Positions 55,152 to 64,000 of a stretch of DNA of 64,000 nucleotides are shown here, piece by piece. Both the position numbers and the translations under genes were made by a program. The notes below the pieces were generated by a model. That model searched no databases. It saw only the letters and a list, made by a program, of their open reading frames with translations, and was not told the DNA's origin. Every line of letters begins with the position of its first letter. The stretch's first letter is position 1. Source of the DNA: Yponomeuta sedellus (Eukaryota; Arthropoda; Insecta; Lepidoptera; Yponomeutidae); assembly GCA_934045075.1 (NCBI GenBank), contig OW203725.1, forward strand, positions 22,947,714 through 23,011,713, given 5' to 3'.

Positions 55152-57356
55152 TCATATTATCACTTCAGACTCGAAAAATTCCACCAAGAAAGAAATGTCT
55201 TTAGAAGCCTTCTTGCGTTTTTTGCGCCTTTTGCCCACAAACATACTGTTGGAAGTTGTGAGACCCAGTTGCTCGGCGCACTTCTCGTAAACCCTACAGA
55301 GACTATTATAAAACCACAGAACAGTATCAGCCCCTTTCAGGTACTGCTCCAGAAAAGATACCGGATCAGTTTGTCTATCTAGTGTCCCCGCAATATTGTA
55401 GACGAATGTCCCATTGTAAAATTTTGCTACGCTCGTCTCATTGTAGGGGTTGCCGCTTAGGGAGTTCAGGCAAATAAATTGTTGCAAGCAACATTGAAAT
55501 TGGGCGAATTTGTGAATTCTCTTGACATCATAACTTTTTGGGCGCTTCTGGATCTGTGGACTATGTTCGAAGTGTTGCAACAAAACACTGGCTGCGATCA
55601 AACTATCTTCATATGAGACTTTGTTCTTGTTCAACATTAACTGTGAATTGTTGTTTATTATAGCAGGTCTTTTTCTTAATTCTTTTAGTTTGTTAGCGTA
55701 CTTATTATTGAAAAAGAACTGCCCCCTAAAGGTGCCAGTTTTGTCATCAATGACGTCCAACATCACATAGCTAATAAACAAACTGTGTATGAAGCCTATA
55801 GGCACACTGCAATTGGCCACCCACCAAAGAATTGAGAGCATTATAAGGCAAAAGTTTGGCGGCAGAGTATCTATAACTGACAAATCTAAAGAACCCATTT
55901 TTTCTTTCATAAAATGCCAAAAAAAAATCTGCAGTTCTTCGATAGGAACTTCACCATAATTTCGTTCAATCGGTCTTGAAATGGAGTTGTCAGTGCCTAG
56001 TAAAATTTTTTTGTAGCTACAGTTATTGTCCCTGCTTATAAACATAAGGTTTTCCTCTTTAAAATCAGTCAGGATGTCAAATGCATATCTTAGAAAGCTG
56101 ACTGTAGACAGAGAGGCATCTTCATCACTGTAATCCTCAGCCTGGGGTGTCAAAAAATGTAGATGCAATGTATAGAAGTCTATGTACAATTGTGGTATTA
56201 CATTCTGCCTCAATCTTTCAGAAAACCATTCCGGTAGCTCAGTATTTTCTGTTTCTATAGCTTCATGTTCGCTGATTTCCTGTTCGTCCTTTTCAGTAGA
56301 TGAATCACCAGACTCACTACTGCTGTCACTGTCATCTTGAGCGGAGTCATTTTCGTCAGTATCATCTATCTCAGATAAAATGCGGAGATTTTTGGTTGTT
56401 TGTTCCTCACATATATTGGCATTGGATAGATTAAAGTATCTTAATGACTGGCAGTGTTTCCTGGTGTAGCCGTTTATGCTTTTTATGATTGTGTTTAAGA
56501 CTCTTTTCTTCTCCGTCTTCTTGATCCTGCCAACTATTTTATCAATTGCTGTGTCTAATGTTTCATTTTGCAGCCACTTGAGTAAGCCGTGAATAGATCT
56601 CTGCTGGTCATTCTTACATCTCCCCCCTTTTGGCAACTTCAAGTGACTGAAGAAATTTGTGAATACTCTTTTCTGCACATAGTCATTCCCAAGTAATGTG
56701 GCAAATAATGGCAACATTTCTTCTTTTAGGCCACCTAGATTATCCACTAGATATCTAACCATATATATTTTGCATTTCATTGCATAGAATTTACTTCCAC
56801 TCTCTTCAATTTGACTTGGTTTGGAATCCATTGTAGTAAAGGGTATGTAAAGGACATTGTAGATGAAGAAGTCTGAATCATAGCTTAAAACTGGACAATT
56901 CAGGTGTCTGGCCATCGCCGCTATCTCGTCATCAGCCTCAAACTCACATACTGTGTAGGGAATCTTCAGTTCAGTAAGAACTTGCTTGAATACATCTCTG
57001 AGGAGCAGAGGAAATATTTGAAGACCTGATTGAGTAACCGCATCCAGTCTTGAGGCCCCCTTAATCTTCGATTTGAGACGACTGTAAGCAGTTTTAAGCT
57101 TCCTAGTCTCATAACTACCGTCGAATAGGACATAGCATGATATGTTGCACTTTTTCAAACTTTTGAAGAAGTTTTTCACGCAGGTGGCATATCGATCGTA
57201 GTCACCGCCGAAGGCCGAGGAACGATTAGTAATCCGGTACAGTTGAGCGCATAAGCTGTGGCCATCGATTATAAGGTTTGTATCGTGCAGTATGTGGTAT
57301 TTTAGGAACAAATGTTGGTTGGAGTTTACGTACGTCGTCAAACCTCGAACACCCAT
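55152..57356 (-). CDS. ast: Asteroid-like protein (XPG/FEN1 family)
   Basis: Single-exon CDS of 734 aa. The start is MGVRGLTTYV at 57356 because the family begins MGVxGL; the frame is open 52 codons further but that part has no family feature and would begin at the predicted transcription start. XPG N-region about 1-100 (LIIDG, D31; YVLFDG, D79). XPG I-like region about 131-170 (CEFEADDEIA, E138/E140/D142/D143; LSYDSDFFIY, D160/D162). An acidic Asp/Ser stretch about 340-385 and a basic GKRRKKRKK near the end (likely nuclear signal). Drosophila asteroid takes part in EGF-receptor signalling genetics; a nuclease role is inferred from conserved acidic residues and unproven. A young LINE lies just upstream. 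Confidence 0.9.
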   Translation of the reverse strand: MGVRGLTTYVNSNQHLFLKYHILHDTNLIIDGHSLCAQLYRITNRSSAFGGDYDRYATCVKNFFKSLKKCNISCYVLFDGSYETRKLKTAYSRLKSKIKGASRLDAVTQSGLQIFPLLLRDVFKQVLTELKIPYTVCEFEADDEIAAMARHLNCPVLSYDSDFFIYNVLYIPFTTMDSKPSQIEESGSKFYAMKCKIYMVRYLVDNLGGLKEEMLPLFATLLGNDYVQKRVFTNFFSHLKLPKGGRCKNDQQRSIHGLLKWLQNETLDTAIDKIVGRIKKTEKKRVLNTIIKSINGYTRKHCQSLRYFNLSNANICEEQTTKNLRILSEIDDTDENDSAQDDSDSSSESGDSSTEKDEQEISEHEAIETENTELPEWFSERLRQNVIPQLYIDFYTLHLHFLTPQAEDYSDEDASLSTVSFLRYAFDILTDFKEENLMFISRDNNCSYKKILLGTDNSISRPIERNYGEVPIEELQIFFWHFMKEKMGSLDLSVIDTLPPNFCLIMLSILWWVANCSVPIGFIHSLFISYVMLDVIDDKTGTFRGQFFFNNKYANKLKELRKRPAIINNNSQLMLNKNKVSYEDSLIAASVLLQHFEHSPQIQKRPKSYDVKRIHKFAQFQCCLQQFICLNSLSGNPYNETSVAKFYNGTFVYNIAGTLDRQTDPVSFLEQYLKGADTVLWFYNSLCRVYEKCAEQLGLTTSNSMFVGKRRKKRKKASKDISFLVEFFESEVII

Positions 57357-57540
57357 TGTACATCGCTCTTTAGCATTTGTGTATCCATAGAAAGGAAGGT
57401 CTTTCTTTACTTTAAATAAAGATTCTGTTATTGTGACACATTTCGCAAAGAAACAATTAAATAAGCAATAAATCTCCGTTTCGGTTTTGAGGTTGGGTTG
57501 TTCTGTGGACACAGTCTCACAGTCTGTGCAAAACGTAGTG

Positions 57541-57547
57541 ATTTATA
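57541..57547 (-). promoter_or_regulatory. Possible TATA box of asteroid
   Basis: TATAAAT on the minus strand, about 30 bp upstream of a plausible start near 57511-57517, giving a 5' UTR of about 155 nt. Found by eye, and untested. Confidence 0.35.
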
Positions 57548-57576
57548 CTCTTTGGTCTGTGCTCTGTGGATGAAAG

Positions 57577-57590
57577 AAGAAAGGTAGGTT
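57577..57590. repeat. Target-site duplication, left copy
   Basis: AAGAAAGGTAGGTT, identical to 62777-62790. Marks the 5' boundary of the retrotransposon. Confidence 0.9.
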
Positions 57591-57710
57591 GGGCTTTTGA
57601 AGAGGATAGGCGCGTTTTTTGAAAATTTTTCAAAAATATTTCTGAAAATTGTTAAAACTCGATAAACTTACGCTAAAAGTATTTAAAACATCGTCGTTAG
57701 GTTCGGCGAG

Positions 57711-58877
57711 ATGAAAGATCGCCCGGGGGCAAAGCCCCCTGGGCTTTCCGAGGATGAACCTCCTCCCAAATTAAAGAGGGGGCGAACTGAGGACCATGGA
57801 CGCGAACATCACGGCGAGCAGCAGCAGGATGATGGATTCAAGCCATATCTGAAACCAGGTTACAGGCGGCTGTACGCGGAAAATTTGGTGAGCGATGAAT
57901 TCATTGTCTTTGTTGAATCCGAAAATGGCAGAATTGGTAATAAAAACCCTGACCAGCTAAACACGATCTTCAAAAATGACGTCAAGGGCGTGGTGGGCAT
58001 CAAGCGCATCAATGCTAATAAAATTGGTGTGTGCTTTGGACAAGCTTCCAATGCGAACAACTTCCTGACGAATGACGAACTGCTGAAGAAACAGGGCTTT
58101 AGAGCCTATATTCCCGCGAGGTCTGTAGAGACTATTGGGGTCCTTCGCTTCGTTCCAACAAGTATCACGAATGAAGAACTGTTTAAGAAACTTGCAGCAG
58201 AATTTGAAATTGTAGGCGTAAGGCGCTTTACCCGCAAGGTCGACGGAGAAATTGTTCCGTACAGTTCAGTGTCTGTGACTTTCTTGTCACAGACACTACC
58301 GGAGTATGTATACCTAGATCTGTATAGATTTAAGGTCAATGAGTACAGAGCACCACTTCTGCAGTGCTTTAAGTGCTTCAGATTTAACCATGGAGCGAAG
58401 TTCTGTAAAGGACTGCAGAAGTGCTCTATCTGCTCTGGTGAGCACCACTTCACAAAATGCGACAAAGAGGATGAATTGAAATGTATCAACTGCCAAGGGC
58501 CTCACTTGGCAATTTCCAGAGACTGTCCAGTTAAAAAAAACAAGTTAGAAGAACATGTTAATAGGACTAACTATGCAAAAATTGCTGCTTCAGCCAAAAA
58601 ACAAGACAATATTGTCAAAAACTACAACTCGAACTTCCCTCCACTGAAAGCCAAGCCTTCGCCAATGATTGCTAGGGCTCCCACAAAACCCATAGTAACA
58701 GAACCTCCACAACTTGTGATCTCAAATTCAAATTTAGTCAAAGAAATAGTCAAGAGCGACTTCATCTTAAATGGTTTGGTAGGAGCTTTGGTAACATTGG
58801 CGAATGGTAATTTGCCCAAAATCAATGCTTCCATTGTGCAGGAAGTGTTGATTAAATCACTACAGAATAATGGATAA
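57711..58877 (+). CDS. LINE ORF1 protein, gag-like RNA-binding
   Basis: 388 aa. Acidic/basic low-complexity head (1-45), two RRM-like stretches (about 60-125 and 140-215: FIVFVESENGRIGNKNP, VLRFVPTSITNEELF), then three zinc knuckles: C219-C222-H227-C232, C238-C241-H245-C250 and C258-C261-H265-C272. ORF1 proteins of this type bind element RNA and form ribonucleoprotein particles. The first ATG after the 5' UTR is used. The last 8 nt overlap ORF2. Confidence 0.92.
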   Translation: MKDRPGAKPPGLSEDEPPPKLKRGRTEDHGREHHGEQQQDDGFKPYLKPGYRRLYAENLVSDEFIVFVESENGRIGNKNPDQLNTIFKNDVKGVVGIKRINANKIGVCFGQASNANNFLTNDELLKKQGFRAYIPARSVETIGVLRFVPTSITNEELFKKLAAEFEIVGVRRFTRKVDGEIVPYSSVSVTFLSQTLPEYVYLDLYRFKVNEYRAPLLQCFKCFRFNHGAKFCKGLQKCSICSGEHHFTKCDKEDELKCINCQGPHLAISRDCPVKKNKLEEHVNRTNYAKIAASAKKQDNIVKNYNSNFPPLKAKPSPMIARAPTKPIVTEPPQLVISNSNLVKEIVKSDFILNGLVGALVTLANGNLPKINASIVQEVLIKSLQNNG

Positions 58878-61800
58878 ATCATTTATTACAATAGTACAGT
58901 TTAATGTAGAAGGAGTTATTAACAAGAAGCCATTATTAATTTCATTTTTATTAAATAATGATGTAGACGTTTGTCTTTTAAATGAGACTTGGCTTAGGAA
59001 CAATAGCACTTTTAATATTCCTAATTACAATATAATTCGACAAGACGGGAAAGATGGACGAGGAGGTGTAGCAATTTTAGTTAAATCCAATTTGAAATTC
59101 TCTACTGTCTCTGTTCCTTTTTACAATTTTATGCATTCTGCTGCAATAATCTTACAAACCAATGCTGGTAATTTATCAATTCTCTGTAGTTATATACCGC
59201 CTCCTAATGATAACCGTAGATTTCAGTGCAGAAGACTCAAACAGATTTTGAATATGTTACCGAAACCAATGCTTTTTTCGGGCGATCTCAACGCCCATCA
59301 CGTCGCTTTTGGGTGTTTGAGGTCTAACTCTCGCGGTAATGAGATCTATAACACACTCGATGAGTATGATCTATGTATATTAAACACTGGTTTTCCTACC
59401 ACTGTAGGTAGTCCTTCTAAAATGCCTTCTGCAATTGATATTTCTTCTGTCAGTCCTTCTGTTGCTCCTCTTTGCGAGTGGACAGTTCATGATGATGCGA
59501 TGGGCAGCTATCATTTTCCAACAGTTATAACAATTCACACCACAATTCATAAATACGATATTGGTAATTCCGCTGATCGATATCTTTATAATAAAGCAGA
59601 TTGGCAGGCTTATGCATCTGAAACAGAGAGAATATTAGGGCAATTTAATATAGACAGTAGTAACCCAGTCAAAACTTACAATGATTTTTGCGAAGAACTT
59701 AATCAGATTAAAGATGTCACTATTCCAAAGCTAAGGAAAACTAATAGCATTGTCATTAAAAAGCCTGTTCCTTGGTGGGACAATGAATGCTCAGATGCTG
59801 TTAATAAAAGTAAAGAAGCTCTAAATATGTATAGAAGTAATGGTAATATGTCGAGTTACATTGAATATAAAAAATTAAATGCTTTTAAAAAAAGATTATT
59901 AAAAGAAAAGAAGAAATACGGATGGACTAAATTAGTTGAATCTTTTAACAGGTATACACCTATAAGCACTATTTGGAATTACATCAAAAGATTCAAACGT
60001 GTAACATTACCCAAAATGCCCAAAAACGACGAATGGATTCCAGCCTTCATTGATAAATATGCTCCACCGTCTCCTCCTGAAAAAAACATAGACATAAACT
60101 CATTAAATGAAATCTTTAATAACACAGGGAATAGTAATTGTGCTCATCTTTCAGAACCATTTTCCTTTGCAGAATTCACATTTGCTATCAAATATAGAAA
60201 AGATACAACCCCAGGATTAGATGACATTCCTTACAAGCTTATTAGGAACATGCATGTTGATGCCCAAAAATCGTTATTGGAAATGTACAATGTATTGTGG
60301 ATGACTCAGTCCATTCCTGAAGCTTGGAAAACACAATGCGTTATTCCTATATTGAAACCAGACAAGTCTAGTGATGACTTTAATTCATATAGACCAATTT
60401 CTTTATCCTCATGTGTAGGTAAATTGTTTGAGTTTATGCTTAAAACCAGATTAGACCATTACGTAGAGCAGAATAAAATCTTACCAGAGCAGCAATTCGG
60501 CTTCAGGAAGGGTCGTAGTGCTGCAGAGAGCTTTACTTCACTCATCTCTGACATCAGGAATTCCTTTCACAGCCAATCAGCCACCGTATGTGCATTTCTT
60601 GATGTACAGGGAGCTTTTGATAATGTTGATCCATCTGTATTGGCAGGAATTTTATCAGAGATTGGTATGCCAGGACATGTCTGTAAATGGATATTTCATT
60701 TTCTTTATGATAGGACTATGTATGTTAAATTTAACAACATACTACACGGACCAGGACAAGTTTTTAAAGGTACTATGCAAGGAGCAACCATATCCCCTTT
60801 ATTGTACAATATTTATACATCTCAGATAAATAAATATCTGACCCAGACTGGAGTTCAATTCCTGCAGTATGCAGATGATTTGTTAATATACTCTGTACAT
60901 AAGGATGTAAATATAGCTGTAAATAATTTAAATTTAGCCCTCTCTCAAGTGCATAATTATTATTTTAATAAGCTCAAATTGGTTATAAATCCATTAAAGA
61001 GTGGAGCTATGCTTTTCTCCAAAAGGCTTTCTCCTTGTAATAGTTTGGTAGAATACAATAATCTCCCTATACCTTGGTTGAAAGAAAAGAAGTTTCTTGG
61101 TATATTGCTGGATCATAGGCTAACATTTGAATCTCACATAAATTATATCATCAAAAACGCCTCCAAAGCCCTTAATATACTTCGGTCTCTGGCAGGAGTA
61201 CATTGGGGGTCTGACCCAAAAATATTATCTATGTTATATAAGAGCATTATGCGCAGCCATTTCGATTATAGCTCAATTGCTTATATGGGGGCAAGCCTTG
61301 CTTTGCTGAAGAAATTAGAAGTTATTCAGAATAAAGCTTTGAGAATTATTACAGGGGCTATGTGCTCTACTCCAATTAATGCAATGCAATGTGAGGCTTG
61401 CATTCCCCCTTTACATCTTAGACGTCTACAGCTAGCTGAAAGGTTCTGTTTGAAAATGTTAACTAAAAATAATAGAGTTGTCTTAGATCACATTTTACCA
61501 ATGCATGCCACTGAATTGGGCAATTCAGTGGCTCCTTATGCAAATTTTAATCAGATATTAAATGGTAACATACCAACCTTATTAAGAATAGTTTTACATT
61601 TGAATGATTTAACAAAAAATTTGCATCAGGATAATTTGTGGCCCCTCTATAGGATGGATCTCGATATTCTATTGAAAAATAATTTTGTACATAAACCATG
61701 CATTACGAACCAACAAGATTTACTTGCTTTCCTGGAAAATAATCATCTGTATTCCATCTATACTGATGGCTCTAAAACAGTTGATAGGGTAAACTCAGCA

Positions 61801-62631
61801 TTTTTTGACCCTCAGTTAAAGAAAACTAAATGTTTTAAAATTGACACTAGATGTAGCATTTTTACCGCCGAAGCTTATGCTATCCATCAAGCTTTAATTT
61901 ACGTTCAAAATATTGATACTTGTAATATAATTATATTTACTGACTCACTCAGTGTATTATTAGCTTTAGAAGGTAACTGCCTTCGTTATAATGTAAATTA
62001 TCTCATCTATAATATAAAGAATTTGTTAAATAGTTTGTTAGTTAGTGGTAAGGTAGTTAAGTTAATGTGGGTACCTGCTCACCGGGGTATCACTGGAAAT
62101 GAAGTCGTCGATCGAGCTGCAAATCTGGACCCTGACGAGGATCACTCTACAGACCTCAAATTGCCATTTACTGATCTCCATGTTCATCTGAATGAGAATC
62201 TGAAAGCAATATGGTGCAACTACTGGAATGAGATCAGTAAAGAGAAAGGAAGCTGGTATAGAGACATCCAAGGAAGCCCGCCCGCCCAACCTTGGTACCA
62301 TCGGAAAAAAGACATAAACTGCCGGAAATACATAACCACCCTAAACAGAATGAGATTCGGCCACTGCCAAACCCAAGCTCACCTTTATAGACTCAGCCTA
62401 GCCCAAGATTCGAACTGCATTTACTGTGGAACTGAAAACGCCGACCTAAACCATCTCGTGCTCAACTGTCAAGAATTTAAATTGCACAGATTAATACTTA
62501 TCACGGAACTTGACACAATCAGCTGCGAAACGGGTGTCCCTACACCAACTCTTCTTCCAAATCTACTTAGCAATCCTACCTTTTTCGCCCCCTTATATAA
62601 ATTCATTATGAACAGTGGAATAAAAATTTAA
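58870..62631 (+). CDS. LINE ORF2: endonuclease, reverse transcriptase, RNase H
   Basis: 1253 aa. APE-type endonuclease 1-225 (E39 in LNETW, GDLNAHH 138-144, SAID with D190, GSYHFP 212-217 where SDH is usual). Reverse transcriptase about 440-740 (AFLDVQGAFDNVD, QGATISPLLYNIY, YADD 667-670). RNase H about 960-1100 (YTDGS with D966, FTAEAYA, FTDSLS, WVPAHRGITGNEVVDRAA). CCHC-like finger from C1183 (CIYCGTENADLNHLVLNC). No stop or frameshift. Nicks target DNA and copies the element RNA in place. Y214 in the endonuclease may be a family trait or a damaging change. Confidence 0.93.
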   Translation: MDKSFITIVQFNVEGVINKKPLLISFLLNNDVDVCLLNETWLRNNSTFNIPNYNIIRQDGKDGRGGVAILVKSNLKFSTVSVPFYNFMHSAAIILQTNAGNLSILCSYIPPPNDNRRFQCRRLKQILNMLPKPMLFSGDLNAHHVAFGCLRSNSRGNEIYNTLDEYDLCILNTGFPTTVGSPSKMPSAIDISSVSPSVAPLCEWTVHDDAMGSYHFPTVITIHTTIHKYDIGNSADRYLYNKADWQAYASETERILGQFNIDSSNPVKTYNDFCEELNQIKDVTIPKLRKTNSIVIKKPVPWWDNECSDAVNKSKEALNMYRSNGNMSSYIEYKKLNAFKKRLLKEKKKYGWTKLVESFNRYTPISTIWNYIKRFKRVTLPKMPKNDEWIPAFIDKYAPPSPPEKNIDINSLNEIFNNTGNSNCAHLSEPFSFAEFTFAIKYRKDTTPGLDDIPYKLIRNMHVDAQKSLLEMYNVLWMTQSIPEAWKTQCVIPILKPDKSSDDFNSYRPISLSSCVGKLFEFMLKTRLDHYVEQNKILPEQQFGFRKGRSAAESFTSLISDIRNSFHSQSATVCAFLDVQGAFDNVDPSVLAGILSEIGMPGHVCKWIFHFLYDRTMYVKFNNILHGPGQVFKGTMQGATISPLLYNIYTSQINKYLTQTGVQFLQYADDLLIYSVHKDVNIAVNNLNLALSQVHNYYFNKLKLVINPLKSGAMLFSKRLSPCNSLVEYNNLPIPWLKEKKFLGILLDHRLTFESHINYIIKNASKALNILRSLAGVHWGSDPKILSMLYKSIMRSHFDYSSIAYMGASLALLKKLEVIQNKALRIITGAMCSTPINAMQCEACIPPLHLRRLQLAERFCLKMLTKNNRVVLDHILPMHATELGNSVAPYANFNQILNGNIPTLLRIVLHLNDLTKNLHQDNLWPLYRMDLDILLKNNFVHKPCITNQQDLLAFLENNHLYSIYTDGSKTVDRVNSAFFDPQLKKTKCFKIDTRCSIFTAEAYAIHQALIYVQNIDTCNIIIFTDSLSVLLALEGNCLRYNVNYLIYNIKNLLNSLLVSGKVVKLMWVPAHRGITGNEVVDRAANLDPDEDHSTDLKLPFTDLHVHLNENLKAIWCNYWNEISKEKGSWYRDIQGSPPAQPWYHRKKDINCRKYITTLNRMRFGHCQTQAHLYRLSLAQDSNCIYCGTENADLNHLVLNCQEFKLHRLILITELDTISCETGVPTPTLLPNLLSNPTFFAPLYKFIMNSGIKI

Positions 62632-62776
62632 AGTGACTGGAAAAACTGAACATTATAGTGAAGTGATACGGAAGTGATAAGTGCTCTTATCTGAAAACTA
62701 ATACTATAAAAAACTAATACAATACTCAAGGCTCAAAAGGACACGGATCCAGGGCCGTAAAACCCTTTATTAAAAA

Positions 62777-62790
62777 AAGAAAGGTAGGTT
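62777..62790. repeat. Target-site duplication, right copy
   Basis: AAGAAAGGTAGGTT directly after the A-rich 3' end of the retrotransposon, identical to 57577-57590. Confidence 0.9.
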
Positions 62791-63655
62791 TTTTTTAAAT
62801 GTCACAGAGTAAAAGTACCTAACATAATTAGCATGTTCCGTGGAATGACATCACTGCGGGTGTGCTGCGGGTGCTGCAATATTAAAAAAAAAAACTGCGG
62901 TGCTGCCAGTTTCGTGATTTTATCCATTAACTTATAGTTCAAATTAGGAGGTAAATGGTGAAGTACCAAAAAAAACTAATCTCCATAATAAAAAGGTGTC
63001 TGGGAAGGGGGAATGCTGAAACCTACTAGTATTTGAGAAAAACTATTTTTGAGGTGTTTTTCATACATTTTTATTTTTGTATAACTCACATGACAACCGT
63101 AATGATTGAATATGCCGTCTGTCAACAAAAAGTTGAATTTTTACATTAGTTTGACTTGAATGTGACTTTCATGACATAATTTTATAACGTCGTTAGATAA
63201 AAAATACATAGAATGGGAGTTTTTTCATTAGAGTTCTTCAATCAATGATTATACCACTACTGTGTCGATTGTGGTAAAATGACAATTGCATGAACATTCA
63301 TCGCGCGCGCACATACTGAATCTTCTATGAAATAATACCCCACGTGACCCGACTATGTAACCGCCATGGTACTATAATGTACTAACAGAATCGAGGCCCT
63401 CTTCGCCTGTTTGTGATTCCCGAATATGAGCCAGTATCAAAAAATAAATATAGTGCTATACATTTTTCGGTGCCTTTCTTCACGTAAATCAAACGTAAAT
63501 TAATACCTCAGCTTGGGTAAACTGACTACAACGAGAAGCTTAAAGGTCTACATAAATTTTGAGTAAGTGCCGATTTAATTTAGTTGTCCTTTTCGTTCAC
63601 GAATGTAGCGAAAATTATAAAGTCTAGTTCTTAAGATCAATTTTTGTTATTTCCA
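62791..63655. other. Displaced asteroid upstream region
   Basis: Before the LINE inserted, this sequence lay directly next to 57577. No gene is recognised. It contains a duplicated GTGCTGCGGGTGCTGC motif at about 62871-62886. Enhancer content cannot be judged by eye. Confidence 0.4.
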
Positions 63656-63659
63656 TACA

Positions 63660-63970
63660 CTATATGCAGGTTCGAATGCATGAGCTCACGAACCTGGTGC
63701 CGATAAATCGAGGAGTCTGCCAAGGTGACACTATCACCCAAGCTCTTCACAAATGTCTTGAAAGACGTGATGAAAACTATAGATTGGTGCAATAGAGGGG
63801 TTAACATCAATGGCATACGGTTGTCGCAGCTGAGGTTCTCTGACGACTTGATCAACGTAGCTCAAGATGTAGATGGCTCAATGTATGCTCACAAAGTTAA
63901 ATGCAGCATCCATAAAGGTGGGCTTGAAGGTAAACATTTCCAAGACCAAGATTTTCTCAAAACACCATAG
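63660..63970 (+). pseudogene. RTE-type reverse transcriptase fragment
   Basis: Reads NRGVCQGDTI, then after a small frameshift SPKLFTNVLKDVMKTIDWCN RG, NGIRLSQLRFSDDLINVAQD (F-S-D-D in place of FADD) and KGGLEGKHFQDQDFLKTP. This is the palm of an RTE/BovB-like reverse transcriptase. Frameshift and missing flanks make it inactive. Confidence 0.75.
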
Positions 63971-63974
63971 ACTA

Positions 63975-64000
63975 TTTAAAAACCTATTTAGAAGCTAAAA
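63975..64000 (-). repeat. SINE-A, cut by the window end
   Basis: TTTAAAAACCTATTTAGAAG is the minus-strand 3' block of the family. The element continues beyond the window. Confidence 0.7.

Larger units (their letters stand above)
57591..62776 (+). mobile_element. Full-length non-LTR retrotransposon (RNase H-bearing, jockey/I-like)
   Basis: 5186 bp between identical 14-bp target duplications. About 120 bp of 5' UTR starting GGGCTTTTGA, two intact overlapping ORFs, then a 145-bp 3' UTR ending TTTATTAAAAAA. APE endonuclease, reverse transcriptase, RNase H and a C-terminal CCHC put it in the jockey superfamily among the RNase H-bearing clades (I, LOA, R1 and relatives). The exact clade is not determined. 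Intact ORFs and identical duplications indicate recent insertion. Confidence 0.92.

Noticed and set aside
57357..57512. 52-codon N-terminal extension of asteroid
   Set aside because: Family proteins begin MGVxGL. The extension has no conserved feature and starts about where a TATA-like box predicts transcription to begin.
58106..58882. Minus-strand ORFs opposite LINE ORF1
   Set aside because: Antisense shadows of a clearly recognised gag-like gene.
1..64000. CRISPR array, prophage or bacterial operon
   Set aside because: Repeats are dispersed or satellite-like, genes are spliced, and no Cas, phage or operon structure is seen.

Overview
The window looks like nuclear DNA of a lepidopteran insect. 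It is AT-rich, gene-poor and packed with interspersed repeats, and genes are split by large repeat-filled introns. The lepidopteran call is an inference from the style of the tRNA- and 5S-derived SINEs, CR1-, RTE- and jockey-like LINE tails, mariner and hAT MITEs, and insect-type protein families. No plasmid, bacterial operon, CRISPR or rRNA/tRNA gene is present.

Three host genes can be supported, all in the right half. (1) 36770-39501 (+): a two-exon AIG1/ADTRP-family membrane protein of 230 aa. (2) 39820-54088 (-): a six-exon caspase of 274 aa with every catalytic and substrate-binding residue in place; no exon exceeds 221 nt, so open reading frames alone do not reveal it. All its splice phases agree. 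Genes 1 and 2 are convergent, with stop codons about 320 bp apart and one SINE between them. (3) 55152-57356 (-): an asteroid-like XPG/FEN1-family protein of 734 aa in one exon.

Directly upstream of asteroid lies a complete non-LTR retrotransposon (57591-62776, +). It has intact ORF1 (zinc knuckles) and ORF2 (endonuclease, reverse transcriptase, RNase H) and is flanked by an identical 14-bp target-site duplication, so it is a young insertion just outside the gene's probable core promoter.

1-36 kb holds no recognisable host gene. It is a mosaic of SINEs (here called SINE-A, tRNA-like; SINE-5S, 5S rRNA-derived; SINE-C, tRNA-derived; and others), MITEs, foldback elements, LINE 3' ends, a Ty1/copia RNase H fragment and a 36-bp minisatellite. 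The same families fill the introns of the AIG1-like and caspase genes. Several show nested insertion with target duplications, head-to-head SINE dimers forming near-perfect palindromes, and small perfect hairpins generated inside older repeats.

No previously undescribed multi-gene system was found. The items most worth checking are the hidden caspase gene, the young LINE at the asteroid promoter, the 5S-derived SINE family, the palindromic SINE dimers and the in-frame minisatellite.
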